DNA of 64,000 nucleotides, taken from contig CBDBFZ010000002.1 of assembly GCA_965205225.1 (NCBI GenBank), positions 1,116,001 through 1,180,000 on the forward strand, in the 5' to 3' direction. This stretch comes from Litorimonas sp965205225 (GTDB lineage Bacteria; Pseudomonadota; Alphaproteobacteria; Caulobacterales; Maricaulaceae). The notes under the pieces were generated by a model. It saw nothing but the letters and a program-made list of their open reading frames with translations, was not told the origin of the DNA and searched no databases. A program made the position numbers and the translations under genes. Positions 24,336 to 32,615 of the stretch are shown piece after piece (positions within the stretch are counted from its first letter, which is position 1; every line of letters starts with the position of its first letter).

Positions 24336-25118
24336 GTGACACCCAAACGAATCATGGCCATCGTCAACCAAAAGGGCGGCGTCGGAAAAACGACCACGGC
24401 GATCAATCTCGCTGCGGCCCTAGCCGAATATAAGAAGCGCGTTCTTCTGATCGACATGGACCCGCAGGGCAATGCGTCGACGGGGCTCGGCATATCCTGC
24501 GATGATCGGTCTCGATCCACCTATCATTTGATGACTGATGGGCTGCCGCTGGATGATGCCATCCGCGCCACACAGGTGATAGGCTTGTACATTCTGCCCA
24601 GCCACCCGGATCTGGCGGCCGCAGAAATGGAAATCGGCACAATGGAAGGGCGCACCCGTATCCTAGCCCAGGCGATTGAAACGGCAGAGGCTGGCTTTGA
24701 CTATATTCTCATTGATTGCCCGCCCGCTCTCAACCTCCTCACGTTGAATGCGCTTGCCATCGCCCGATCCATTATCGTACCCCTTCAATGTGAATTCTTC
24801 GCGCTGGAAGGCCTGTCCCAGCTCCTGAAAACGGTCGAAATGGCTAAGGCGAACATCAATCCAAAGCTCGCTATCGATGGAGTCGTGCTGACTATGTATG
24901 ACAAGCGCAATCGCCTGTCCTCCCAAGTCGCTGACGATGTTCGCACGCATCTGGGGCGCGCCGTGTTCGAAACGATCATCCCCCGCAATGTCCGTATCGC
25001 CGAAGCGCCCAGTTTCGCCGAACCGGTTACGACCTATGCGCCATCAAGTCAGGGCTCAAAAGCCTATCGCCGGCTAGCACGGGAAATTCTCAAGAAACAT
25101 ATAGAACGTAAAAAATAA
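24336..25118 (+). CDS. parA: Chromosome-partitioning ATPase ParA
   Basis: 260 residues from GTG at 24336, chosen because AGGA lies eight bases upstream; the next ATG at 24354 is possible. The deviant Walker A motif KGGVGKTT is followed by LLIDMDPQGNASTGLG and LIDCPPALNLLTLNA. The C-terminus has PRNVRIAEAPSFAEPV. Its ATP-driven gradient moves ParB-parS complexes and so the origin. parB follows 21 bases later. Confidence 0.96.
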   Translation: MTPKRIMAIVNQKGGVGKTTTAINLAAALAEYKKRVLLIDMDPQGNASTGLGISCDDRSRSTYHLMTDGLPLDDAIRATQVIGLYILPSHPDLAAAEMEIGTMEGRTRILAQAIETAEAGFDYILIDCPPALNLLTLNALAIARSIIVPLQCEFFALEGLSQLLKTVEMAKANINPKLAIDGVVLTMYDKRNRLSSQVADDVRTHLGRAVFETIIPRNVRIAEAPSFAEPVTTYAPSSQGSKAYRRLAREILKKHIERKK

Positions 25119-25139
25119 CTATATTACAAGAAGTTAACT

Positions 25140-26126
25140 ATGAACGCAGGACGCAAAACAGGCCTTGGCCGCGGCTTATCAGCTCTCATGAACGATGTTG
25201 GTCTGTCCGAGAATGAAGCCTCGATCGACAGGCTATTGACGGACGATATCGAAACCAAATCGGCAGTGACGGATCCCATGTCCGACCTGATTGATGATCC
25301 GCGTCCGGCGGATGCGACGCGCAAACAGTCTGGCGTTCGAAACGTTGCCATTTCACGTCTGCGCCGCAACCCAGACCAGCCGAGAAAAGTCTTTGATCGT
25401 GACAAGCTTAATGACCTGATCGCATCAATCCAGCAAAAAGGTGTGCTGCAGCCAATTCTGGTTCGCAGCATTCCCGAATCAGCTGTCGCGAACAGCCCCG
25501 TCGTCTATCAAATCGTGGCCGGTGAACGACGCTGGCAAGCCGCTCTCAAGGCGGGCTTAACATCCGTCCCGATTATCGTGCGTAATCTGTCTGACCGCGA
25601 TGTCCTTGAAATCGGTGTCATCGAAAATGTACAGCGGGCAGACCTTAACCCCCTGGAAGAAGCGATGGCCTATGAGCGGCTGATCAACGAATTTGGCCGG
25701 ACCCAGGCGGAGATCGCGACAACCATCGGCAAAAGCCGAGTCCATGTTGCCAATACAGTTCGCCTGACAGGGCTAAGTGAGCGGGCACGTGATTTGTTGC
25801 TGCAAGGCCGTATCACTGCAGGTCATGCACGCGCCCTTCTTGCCGCGGCCGACCCGGACGCGCTGGCCGAGGCCATTGTCAAAAATGACTGGAGTGTTCG
25901 TGAAGCCGAAACCTGGGTCAAAGACGAGAAGAGCGCGCTGAAAACATTCAAACCAAAGATAGAAAAAACCGCCGACATCAAAGCGCTTGAACAGCGTATC
26001 CGCGACAAAACAGGCTATGCCGCCGATATTCGTCATGGTGCGCGGGGTGGCGAAATTAGGTTAAAATACAAAGACCTGGATCATATGGAAGCGCTTCTTG
26101 CGCAATTAGGATTAATGGGATCTTAA
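25140..26126 (+). CDS. parB: Chromosome-partitioning protein ParB
   Basis: 328 residues, the CTP-dependent clamp that loads at parS. It starts GRGLSALMNDV, the ParA-stimulating tail. Next come RRNPDQPRKVFD, GERRWQAALKAG and VIENVQRADLNPLEEA (the CTPase box). A helix-turn-helix follows (TQAEIATTIGKSRVHVANTVRLTG). The C-terminal dimer domain follows. Three perfect parS copies are within 2.2 kb upstream. The 3' end overlaps dnaQ by 15 bases, convergent. Confidence 0.96.
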   Translation: MNAGRKTGLGRGLSALMNDVGLSENEASIDRLLTDDIETKSAVTDPMSDLIDDPRPADATRKQSGVRNVAISRLRRNPDQPRKVFDRDKLNDLIASIQQKGVLQPILVRSIPESAVANSPVVYQIVAGERRWQAALKAGLTSVPIIVRNLSDRDVLEIGVIENVQRADLNPLEEAMAYERLINEFGRTQAEIATTIGKSRVHVANTVRLTGLSERARDLLLQGRITAGHARALLAAADPDALAEAIVKNDWSVREAETWVKDEKSALKTFKPKIEKTADIKALEQRIRDKTGYAADIRHGARGGEIRLKYKDLDHMEALLAQLGLMGS

Positions 26127-26855
26127 GGATAGGCTGTGGCGCCGCCCATCCATTCGACGGTGAACCCGATCCCATAATTCAGACCCACCCATGTCTGCCA
26201 AGAATGCCTCATGGGCCGCCTGTTCGGCCTCGCTCAATAAAGAGGGCAGGGAGCTTGGACGGGCATGAGCCGATTTCGCGGCGACATGATCAAGCGGCTC
26301 CGATTCCGACCCCAGATCGAGCGACCGCTCACGGCCGCCCCGAAGCTCAAGATAGACGCGGGCAAGCAACTCCGAATCGATGATCGCGCCATGCTTGTCG
26401 CGGGCCGACAGGCTGATATCGAACCGTTTGCAGAGCGCGTCGAGCGAGGCCGGACTGCCGGGAAACTTTTCATTCGCCATGGCCCGCGTATCGATAAACC
26501 GGCTTTCGGGAATTTCATCCCTCCTGACTCGTCTCAGCTCAGCATTGATGAAGCCCATGTCGAATTTGGCATTATGCGCAACCAGCGACGACTCTCCGAC
26601 AAACTCCAGAAACGCATCGACCCGCTCGCCAAATTTTGGCTTTCCGCGCAGAAAATCCGTCGTCAGCCCGTGGATTTGCACCACTTTCTCGGGCACATCG
26701 CGCTCAGGATCCAGATAGGCGTGAAACTGTTCACCCGTCGGCAACCAGTCGATGAGTTCTATACAGCCCAGTTCAGTGATCCGGTCCGGGTCCGCGCCTT
26801 GACTATTAAAGCCCGTCGTCTCCGTATCAAAGACGATTTCGCGTAAACCTGCCAT
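26112..26855 (-). CDS. dnaQ: DNA polymerase III epsilon subunit (proofreading exonuclease)
   Basis: 247 residues, a DnaQ-like 3'-5' exonuclease. Exo I is FDTETTG, then ITELGCIEL. Exo II is VAHNAKFDMGFIN. The third motif contains KHGAIIDSELLARVYLEL. It is the last gene of the ppsR-maf-aroE-coaE-dnaQ run. In Caulobacter the same genes lie in this order beside the origin. Confidence 0.95.
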   Translation of the reverse strand: MAGLREIVFDTETTGFNSQGADPDRITELGCIELIDWLPTGEQFHAYLDPERDVPEKVVQIHGLTTDFLRGKPKFGERVDAFLEFVGESSLVAHNAKFDMGFINAELRRVRRDEIPESRFIDTRAMANEKFPGSPASLDALCKRFDISLSARDKHGAIIDSELLARVYLELRGGRERSLDLGSESEPLDHVAAKSAHARPSSLPSLLSEAEQAAHEAFLADMGGSELWDRVHRRMDGRRHSLSLRSH

Positions 26856-26921
26856 ATGTGCACTTTACAGAAATCATTGCGATATTTCTACTGTGTCGGT
26901 AGTCCCACATTGTGGACGACC

Positions 26922-27515
26922 CTATTTTTCCAGGATCTCGGTTAGGATGCGTTCAACGACTGCCCGGGATCCATCCCGTCCGTTGGCTGTTGAAATGACA
27001 TAGTCAGCCCGCTTTCGTTTTTTTGCATCCGGCATCTGGCGGGACAGAAGGCTCTCAAACAGAGCATCCGTCATACCCGGGCGCGCTAGAACACGCTCAC
27101 GCTGAACCGACTCCGGCGCACTCACGACAATCGTTGCATCCACCTGGGACTCGCCACCCGTCTCAAACAGAAGCGGAATATCGAAGAGAACCGCCTCGGC
27201 ACCCGCAGCCCGCGCCGCCTCAAGAAACGCCCTTCGCATGTCGCCCACCCATGGGTGTATGAAACTGGTCAGGACTTCGAGATTGAGCGGGTCGGACCGC
27301 ATATGCTGGCCCAGAACCGCGCGATCGACACTCCCATTCGGCCGAACCGCCTCAGGAAAGACGGCTCGGATTAAGGGTACAGCTCGGCCGCCCGGCGCGT
27401 AGAGTGTATGAACCGCAGCATCCGCATCAAAAATCGGGACACCTAGCGCCGCAAACATCGCGGCTATCGTCGATTTGCCCATGCCGATCGATCCAGTCAG
27501 GCCAATAATCTTCAT
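26922..27515 (-). CDS. coaE: Dephospho-CoA kinase
   Basis: 197 residues, final step of coenzyme A synthesis. The Walker A loop GLTGSIGMGKST is at the start, followed by GVPIFDADAAVHTLY, the LFDIPLLFE block and the lid region RLLSRQMPDAKKRKRADYVI (here SLLSRQMPDAKKRKRADYVI). It overlaps aroE by four bases. Confidence 0.96.
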   Translation of the reverse strand: MKIIGLTGSIGMGKSTIAAMFAALGVPIFDADAAVHTLYAPGGRAVPLIRAVFPEAVRPNGSVDRAVLGQHMRSDPLNLEVLTSFIHPWVGDMRRAFLEAARAAGAEAVLFDIPLLFETGGESQVDATIVVSAPESVQRERVLARPGMTDALFESLLSRQMPDAKKRKRADYVISTANGRDGSRAVVERILTEILEK

Positions 27516-28399
27516 CCACGCCGTCCTGTTGCCAGCGCGGCCCGCAACATGGCCGATGGATCCTGATCCGGAGGCAGAGCCCCAAAGAAAAGTTGAAAGG
27601 AGGGGCGCGCCTGACCAATCAGCATGTCCAGCCCCCCAATGGTCTCCAGTTCGTTGACCTGCGCATCGGCCAGTAAGGGTGTAACTTCCGGCGTATATAC
27701 CAGATCATAGATAAGAGCGGTTTTGGGGGCTTTCGCCAGATCAATATTTAAGGCGGGGTAGCCGGTCATGCCCGCCGAACTCGCATTCACAATCAGATCA
27801 CCGCGCTGCACAGCCATCTGCCGGTTGGACCAGGGCAGGGCATAAAAGGGCGGAAGATCGACCTGCGCCACCAGATCTTCGGCTTTCGAATCCGTCCGAT
27901 TGACCATAATGATTTCAGGTACGCCCAGACTCAGTAGAGCGCCGACCACCGCTTTTGCCGCGCCGCCAGCCCCCACAACCAGTGCCGTTATTGCCGCTAA
28001 ATCCTCAGCGGATCGGCGGGTCCGCAACGGGTCTGAGAAGCCCTGTAAATCCGTATTATGTGCGATCAGCTTGCCGCGCCTGACATAAAGACAATTCGCC
28101 GCGCCGATGCTCCTTGCATCCTCTGTCCGCTCATCTGCCGCCAGAAACGCGTCCATCTTCAGTGGCAAGGTCACATTCAGCCCGGCAATTGTCGTCTGTT
28201 TCAGAGTTTCAAAGGCGCTGCGGGCTTCCCAAGGTTTAACCATGAAGGGCACATAGGCACCTCGGATACCCAGCTCACGCAGCCAGTGTGAGTGAAGAAG
28301 CGGGGACAATGAATGATGAATCGGCCATCCGCACACACCGGCCAGTTTCGGAATGGGGGGTTTTTCGGTGAAGGCAATCACGTCGCAATGGCTCCGCAA
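27512..28399 (-). CDS. aroE: Shikimate dehydrogenase
   Basis: 295 residues; reduces 3-dehydroshikimate with NADPH. Substrate motif GWPIHHSLSPLLHSHWL, catalytic-lysine block GLNVTLPLK, the DLQGF motif NTDLQGF, the NADP loop VVGAGGAAKAVVGALL with VNRT, and the C-terminal IGGLDMLIGQARPSFQLFFG. The start overlaps maf by 22 bases; no shorter start retains the conserved front. Confidence 0.94.
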   Translation of the reverse strand: MRSHCDVIAFTEKPPIPKLAGVCGWPIHHSLSPLLHSHWLRELGIRGAYVPFMVKPWEARSAFETLKQTTIAGLNVTLPLKMDAFLAADERTEDARSIGAANCLYVRRGKLIAHNTDLQGFSDPLRTRRSAEDLAAITALVVGAGGAAKAVVGALLSLGVPEIIMVNRTDSKAEDLVAQVDLPPFYALPWSNRQMAVQRGDLIVNASSAGMTGYPALNIDLAKAPKTALIYDLVYTPEVTPLLADAQVNELETIGGLDMLIGQARPSFQLFFGALPPDQDPSAMLRAALATGRRG

Positions 28400-28989
28400 T
28401 CCCGCAAATATTGTAAAAGCGGCAGCAGACTCAATCCAAGGATTGAAAAGAAATCCCCTTCGACGTGTGAAAAGAGTTGCGCGCCCGGCCCTTCAAAACG
28501 GTATGCCCCGACACTCTTCGTCACAAGATCCCCTTCGCACGTCAGGTAATCCTCCAGAAATTCATCCGTAAACTCACGCATCCAGAGCTTTGTCTCAGAC
28601 ACATATCGCCAGACCGGAACACCGTCTCGCACCACCACAACAGATCCAACCAGCTCATGTCGCCGACCACGCATGGCGATAAGCCGCTCACGCGCAGCCT
28701 CCAGAGAATTTGGCTTATCGAACAATATCCCATCCATAACCATTACCTGATCCGCTCCGATCACAAGGCCGGGCTCATTGCGGGACACGCGGGCGGCTTT
28801 CGCTTCGGCTAACGCATCGGCAACCTCGCGGGGACGAGCGCCGTCACTCAGCATCGCGGCTTTAATCGCGGCTTCGTCAACAGGTTTCACGATGACGTCG
28901 AAACAAAAACCCGCGCGGGTCATAATTTCTCGCCGGATGGCAGAGCTTGACGCCAGGATCAGTCTGTTTTGTTGATTCAAAGCCATCAT
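28378..28989 (-). CDS. maf: Maf-family nucleotide pyrophosphatase
   Basis: 203 residues. Maf proteins hydrolyse non-canonical or canonical nucleoside triphosphates. It opens LILASSSAIRREIMTRAG and has DQVMVMDGILFDKP and the DYLTCEGDLVTKSVGAYRFEG block. It starts inside the ppsR end by four bases, in the same operon. Confidence 0.92.
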   Translation of the reverse strand: MMALNQQNRLILASSSAIRREIMTRAGFCFDVIVKPVDEAAIKAAMLSDGARPREVADALAEAKAARVSRNEPGLVIGADQVMVMDGILFDKPNSLEAARERLIAMRGRRHELVGSVVVVRDGVPVWRYVSETKLWMREFTDEFLEDYLTCEGDLVTKSVGAYRFEGPGAQLFSHVEGDFFSILGLSLLPLLQYLRDCGAIAT

Positions 28990-29861
28990 CGGTGTTTTCG
29001 CGCGGCTTGTTCAGGTCTGTGGACCTTATAGAGGTTTATGATCTGCGCCGCTGTTTCCTCTATTGAGCGGCGTGACACATCAATAATCGAGAAGCCGCGT
29101 CTAGAAAAGAGGCGTTTGGTCTCTCGTAACTCAGCGCGAACCAAATCCTGATCTGTATAGCTCGACCGACCTATCGCGCTCAGCCCTTTGAGACGATTCT
29201 CTCGGATCTCAACAATCCGATCAGGTGAGCCAACCAGACCGATCACGAGCGGATCTTTCAACTGATCGATAATAGGCGGCAGGACGATGCCCTGCGTGCC
29301 GATAGGAACGAGCGGGATATTGCCGGTCTTGTATCCGCGATTTGCCAGATAGATGGAGGTTGGCGTTTTTGACGTGCGGGATACACCCAGAAGGACAATT
29401 TCTGCATCCACAAGCCCATCCATCTGCTGCCCATCATCATGTGCCATGGCAAAATCCAGCGCCGAGATCCGGTTATAATAGGCATCATCCAGTGTCCGCT
29501 GCGCCCCAACTTCGGCAGAGGTGGTGACGCCAAGATAACGGCCCATCATTGCGAGTGTCGTGTCCAGTATCGACACGCAGGGAATATGACGTTCGTCGCA
29601 GAATTCTTCTAGACGCTTACGCCGATTTATATCGACCAATGTGTAGAGCACCACACCGGGCTTATTCTCGATCCCTTCCAGCATGCAGTCCATCTGCACA
29701 TCCGATCGGATCAGCGTATGCAGATGCTCTAAAACCGTTGCATTTCTGAATTGCGCCGTTGATGCTTTCATCATCCCCACCAGTGTTTCACCGGTAGAAT
29801 CACTGACCAGATGAACATGAAAACAGGTCGATATATTCGGATTGCGCTCTGCTATACTCAT
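28986..29861 (-). CDS. ppsR: PPDK/PEP synthase regulatory protein (kinase-phosphotransferase, DUF299)
   Basis: 291 residues. The family phosphorylates and dephosphorylates pyruvate phosphate dikinase or PEP synthase. Motifs: VHLVSDSTGETLVG near the start and the P-loop LLGVSRTSKTPTSIYLANRG. This is the RP001 homologue that flanks the origin in Caulobacter and Rickettsia. It is divergent from hemE across the putative origin. Confidence 0.92.
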   Translation of the reverse strand: MSIAERNPNISTCFHVHLVSDSTGETLVGMMKASTAQFRNATVLEHLHTLIRSDVQMDCMLEGIENKPGVVLYTLVDINRRKRLEEFCDERHIPCVSILDTTLAMMGRYLGVTTSAEVGAQRTLDDAYYNRISALDFAMAHDDGQQMDGLVDAEIVLLGVSRTSKTPTSIYLANRGYKTGNIPLVPIGTQGIVLPPIIDQLKDPLVIGLVGSPDRIVEIRENRLKGLSAIGRSSYTDQDLVRAELRETKRLFSRRGFSIIDVSRRSIEETAAQIINLYKVHRPEQAARKHR

Positions 29862-30356
29862 TCAGGCTGGAACCATGGACCTAGCGAGATTTCGCAGCAC
29901 TCTTAAGTAACCACTATCTCGCACCTTTCATTCAGAAACTAACTGCCTTCTAGCGGCACTTATCCGCCTCTGTCCACAACAGCAGCAAGCGGATTCAAGC
30001 CAGATGATTTGAATCGGGCATGAAATCAGAAACCGCTCCGATTCTGCTCACGGCCCATAAACCTTAAGGCTCAATTCAGGGATAAACGAGGATGAATCAA
30101 TTGACGATTATTCTGTCCCCAGACTATCCCCAGAGCTTTCACCCTGTTTTATCCAGTCTTTTCAAGTCATGCACCCAACCTATTGCCGGGATAACCTTAC
30201 AGGCATTAATTCACAAGCTGAGCTTCCTTCGTTAAGACTTGTTACCAAATCCTTAAAATCATCCCCAGACTCACAGGCTCTACTATTTCTTCCATTTAAA
30301 AAATAAGTTTGAAGGGAGGGAGCACGTCTGGGAAAATTCAACGTATAAGCGCCGCG
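29862..30356. other. Putative chromosomal replication origin (ppsR-hemE gap)
   Basis: 495 non-coding bases between divergent ppsR and hemE, the conserved origin position in Caulobacter and Rickettsia. Three TCCCCA boxes (30116, 30127, 30262) match the W-box type of weak DnaA site reported for Caulobacter. DnaA-box-like 9-mers with two mismatches are TTATCCGCC at 29960, CTGTCCACA at 29970 and TTATCCAGT at 30149. Four GANTC sites lie at 29992, 30011, 30040 and 30094. Partial CtrA-like TTAA-N7 elements occur at 30064 and ~30233. An A+T-rich stretch (ATTTAAAAAATAAG) sits near 30295. Synteny is the main argument; individual boxes are weak. Confidence 0.7.
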
Positions 30357-31400
30357 ATGAAAACTGATTCCCAAAGCCCTATCTTGCGTGTTCTTAAAGG
30401 CGAGCGTGTGACGCCCATCCCCGTCTGGTTCATGCGCCAGGCCGGGCGGCACCTGCCTGAATATATGGAGATCCGCGCAACAGCCCGCGACTTTATCGAT
30501 TTCTGTTTCTCCCCAGATAAGGCTGCAGAGGTTACATTACAGCCCGTACGTCGTTACGACATGGATGCGGCCATTCTCTTTGCTGATATTCTACTCATCA
30601 CGATTGGCTTGGGTCGCCATGTCGAATTCGTCAAAGGCACAGGTCCAATACTAGATCCGATCGACGCAGCTGGTATTGATGCGCTGGCGATAGACGGGGC
30701 GGCAGACCGGATTAGCCAGGTTTACGAAACGGTTGGAAAAGTTCGTGCACAGCTGGATCCATCCAAAGCACTGATTGGCTTTTGCGGTGGTCCCTGGACT
30801 ATAGCGACCTATATGATTGAAGGCCGCGGCACGCTGGATAAGGAAGTGGCCAAACATTTCGCCTATCAGCAGCCGGATGCGATGGCTGCTCTACTTCGCG
30901 CGCTTGTCATCAGCTTGGCGGACTATCTCATTGCTCAGGCCCGGGCGGGCGTCGACGCACTCAAGATTTTCGAAAGCTGGGCAGAAAACCTGTCGCCGGA
31001 TCTGTTTGACCGTCTTATATTGTGGCCAACAACAGATATTATCTCGCGTGTGCGTGCTGCAGGCATTAATGTGCCGATTATCGGTTTTCCGCGCGGCGCT
31101 GGATTCAACGCTGTGCGCTATGCCCATGAGACGGGTATAAACGCTATTGCAGCCGGAACCGACATGCCGTTGGGTGATTTTCGCGCCACTCTGCCAGAAG
31201 GTATGGCCGTTCAGGGCAATTTGGACCCGCTGGCGCTGCGAACTGGCGGCGCGTTGCTGATGCGTGCCGTTGATCAGGTGCTGCGTGACGGGGCTGAAGG
31301 TCCGCATATTTTTAATCTCGGTCACGGCGTTACGCCGGATATGAAAACCGACGATGTTCAGGCTGTAATCCGCCGGATCAGGGAGTTTGACTATGGCTGA
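30357..31400 (+). CDS. hemE: Uroporphyrinogen decarboxylase
   Basis: 347 residues from the ATG at 30357; an upstream in-frame TTG at 30309 would add 16 residues of no homology. It converts uroporphyrinogen III to coproporphyrinogen III. Motifs: PVWFMRQAGRHLPEY at the front, FCFSPDKAAEVTLQP, ILFADILLI, GFCGGPWTIATYMIEG and NLGHGVTPD. The next gene, hemJ, overlaps its stop, so the two heme steps are coupled. Confidence 0.96.
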   Translation: MKTDSQSPILRVLKGERVTPIPVWFMRQAGRHLPEYMEIRATARDFIDFCFSPDKAAEVTLQPVRRYDMDAAILFADILLITIGLGRHVEFVKGTGPILDPIDAAGIDALAIDGAADRISQVYETVGKVRAQLDPSKALIGFCGGPWTIATYMIEGRGTLDKEVAKHFAYQQPDAMAALLRALVISLADYLIAQARAGVDALKIFESWAENLSPDLFDRLILWPTTDIISRVRAAGINVPIIGFPRGAGFNAVRYAHETGINAIAAGTDMPLGDFRATLPEGMAVQGNLDPLALRTGGALLMRAVDQVLRDGAEGPHIFNLGHGVTPDMKTDDVQAVIRRIREFDYG

Positions 31401-31824
31401 AGCTTATCTCTGGATCAAAGCGGTCCACCTGATTGCGGTTATCTTCTGGATGGTAGGGCTGCTCTATCTGCCGCGTCTCTTCGTCTATCATTCGGTCGCA
31501 GAACCGGGCGGCGAGTTGGAAGCAAAGATGGAGGGGGCAGAGGCCAAGCTCCTGCGGATTATTATGAACCCGGCAATGATCATCGCCTTTCTTCTAGGCT
31601 TGGTTCTGCTAGGCTATAATATGCCGCCACCGCTCTGGCTTCTGATCAAGGTGGCGTTGGCTTTTACCCTGATCGGATATCACGGCTTTCTGGCGAAAAC
31701 CCGCAAACAGTTTCTGAATGGCGGACGGGCGCGTTCGGAAAAATTCTTCCGCCGGATCAACGAAATTCCAACCGTGATCACAATCGCGATTGTTCTGCTG
31801 GCAATCGTAAAACCGGTTTTTTAG
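31393..31824 (+). CDS. hemJ: Protoporphyrinogen IX oxidase HemJ
   Basis: 143 residues from ATG 31393, which overlaps the hemE stop. Four hydrophobic helices; conserved histidine-bearing starts LWIKAVHLIAVIFWMVGLLYLPRLF (read in two parts: LWIKAVHLIAVIFWM and LLYLPRLFVYH). Further blocks are WLLIKVALAFTLIGYHGF and RRINEIPTVITIAIV. HemJ oxidises protoporphyrinogen in bacteria lacking HemY or HemG. Placement after hemE fits. Confidence 0.92.
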   Translation: MAEAYLWIKAVHLIAVIFWMVGLLYLPRLFVYHSVAEPGGELEAKMEGAEAKLLRIIMNPAMIIAFLLGLVLLGYNMPPPLWLLIKVALAFTLIGYHGFLAKTRKQFLNGGRARSEKFFRRINEIPTVITIAIVLLAIVKPVF

Positions 31825-31836
31825 GATTTGGGAATA

Positions 31837-31860
31837 GGTTCGTTTCACGAACCCAAAATT
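31837..31860. terminator. Bidirectional terminator-like hairpin
   Basis: GGTTCGT-TTC-ACGAACC, a perfect 7-bp stem, followed by CAAAATTTT. It lies between convergent hemJ and the DUF3576 gene. The T run is short, so activity is uncertain. Confidence 0.5.
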
Positions 31861-32322
31861 TTAGGCATTGTCGACCGTCGCAATGTACAGCTGACGGGCA
31901 CGGGTCAGAATCGCATTTTCAATCTGACGGGCCGTGTCAGCATCAACGGGCGCATCGTTCCAGCCTGTCCCGGACCGGACTTGTTTGAAGATGCTGACCT
32001 TCAGTGCATCGGCACGCAAGTTTTGATCGAGAATATAAGCTGTGGCCCGCAGACGTTCGTCCGGAGCCGCAGGATCTGCGTACCAGTCGGTAATGACAAC
32101 GCCGCCATAGGGATCAACCTGTTGAAGCGGTAGAAAGTTCAGGGTTTCGAGAGTGGCGCGCCATAGATAGCTGTTCACCCCATTTATTGGGGCAATCGTC
32201 TGTGTTCGGCGAGAGTTCGACTTGTCGGATTTACCTCCAATACCGAGGGTTCCGCAGCTGGTCAGGGCAAGCAGGGCGGCGGTGCAGAGGGCGGCACTGG
32301 AAATGCGGCGAAGAGTGGCCAT
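31861..32322 (-). CDS. DUF3576 lipoprotein
   Basis: 153 residues with a lipobox (LLALTSC, cysteine ~23) and a C-terminal DUF3576 core (VNSYLWRATLETLNFLPLQQ, DPYGGVVITDWY, LKVSIFKQVR). The family is common in alphaproteobacteria and has no assigned activity. It is probably anchored in the outer membrane. It is divergent from the porin gene. Confidence 0.85.
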   Translation of the reverse strand: MATLRRISSAALCTAALLALTSCGTLGIGGKSDKSNSRRTQTIAPINGVNSYLWRATLETLNFLPLQQVDPYGGVVITDWYADPAAPDERLRATAYILDQNLRADALKVSIFKQVRSGTGWNDAPVDADTARQIENAILTRARQLYIATVDNA

Positions 32323-32615
32323 CAGGCGGGACCTTTATCATATGAGGTTTCCGGCAGAAGGCTGGAAACCATCAATCTCGAATGTGCGGAGCCCGCACTG
32401 AATTTGGCGTGCTTATGCCAAAGGCAAAGCCACGGTGAAAGGTCCGGTTTCATAAACTTCCTGTCAGCGCAAGGTCCGGTATCATGTGATCGGGTTGGAA
32501 CAGATGTGTGTTCATCACGCTGACTCGGAAGTAAACAGTGCGTTAACTCTATTTTAGGGCGCTGCATGGCACGCCGGACGAACCTTTTGTCCCTCTTCGC
32601 GCCCGGAGCCCGGCT
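32323..32615. promoter_or_regulatory. Divergent promoter region, DUF3576 lipoprotein / porin
   Basis: 293 non-coding bases. Two similar 13-base stretches (AAGGTCCGGTTTCAT and AAGGTCCGGTATCAT) lie ~40 bases apart and could be operator copies. GTTAACTCTATTTTAG lies ~70 bases before the porin. Assignment is tentative. Confidence 0.4.

Noticed and set aside
30309..30356. Upstream TTG start for hemE
   Set aside because: The added 16 residues match nothing in the family and the ATG at 30357 precedes the conserved front.
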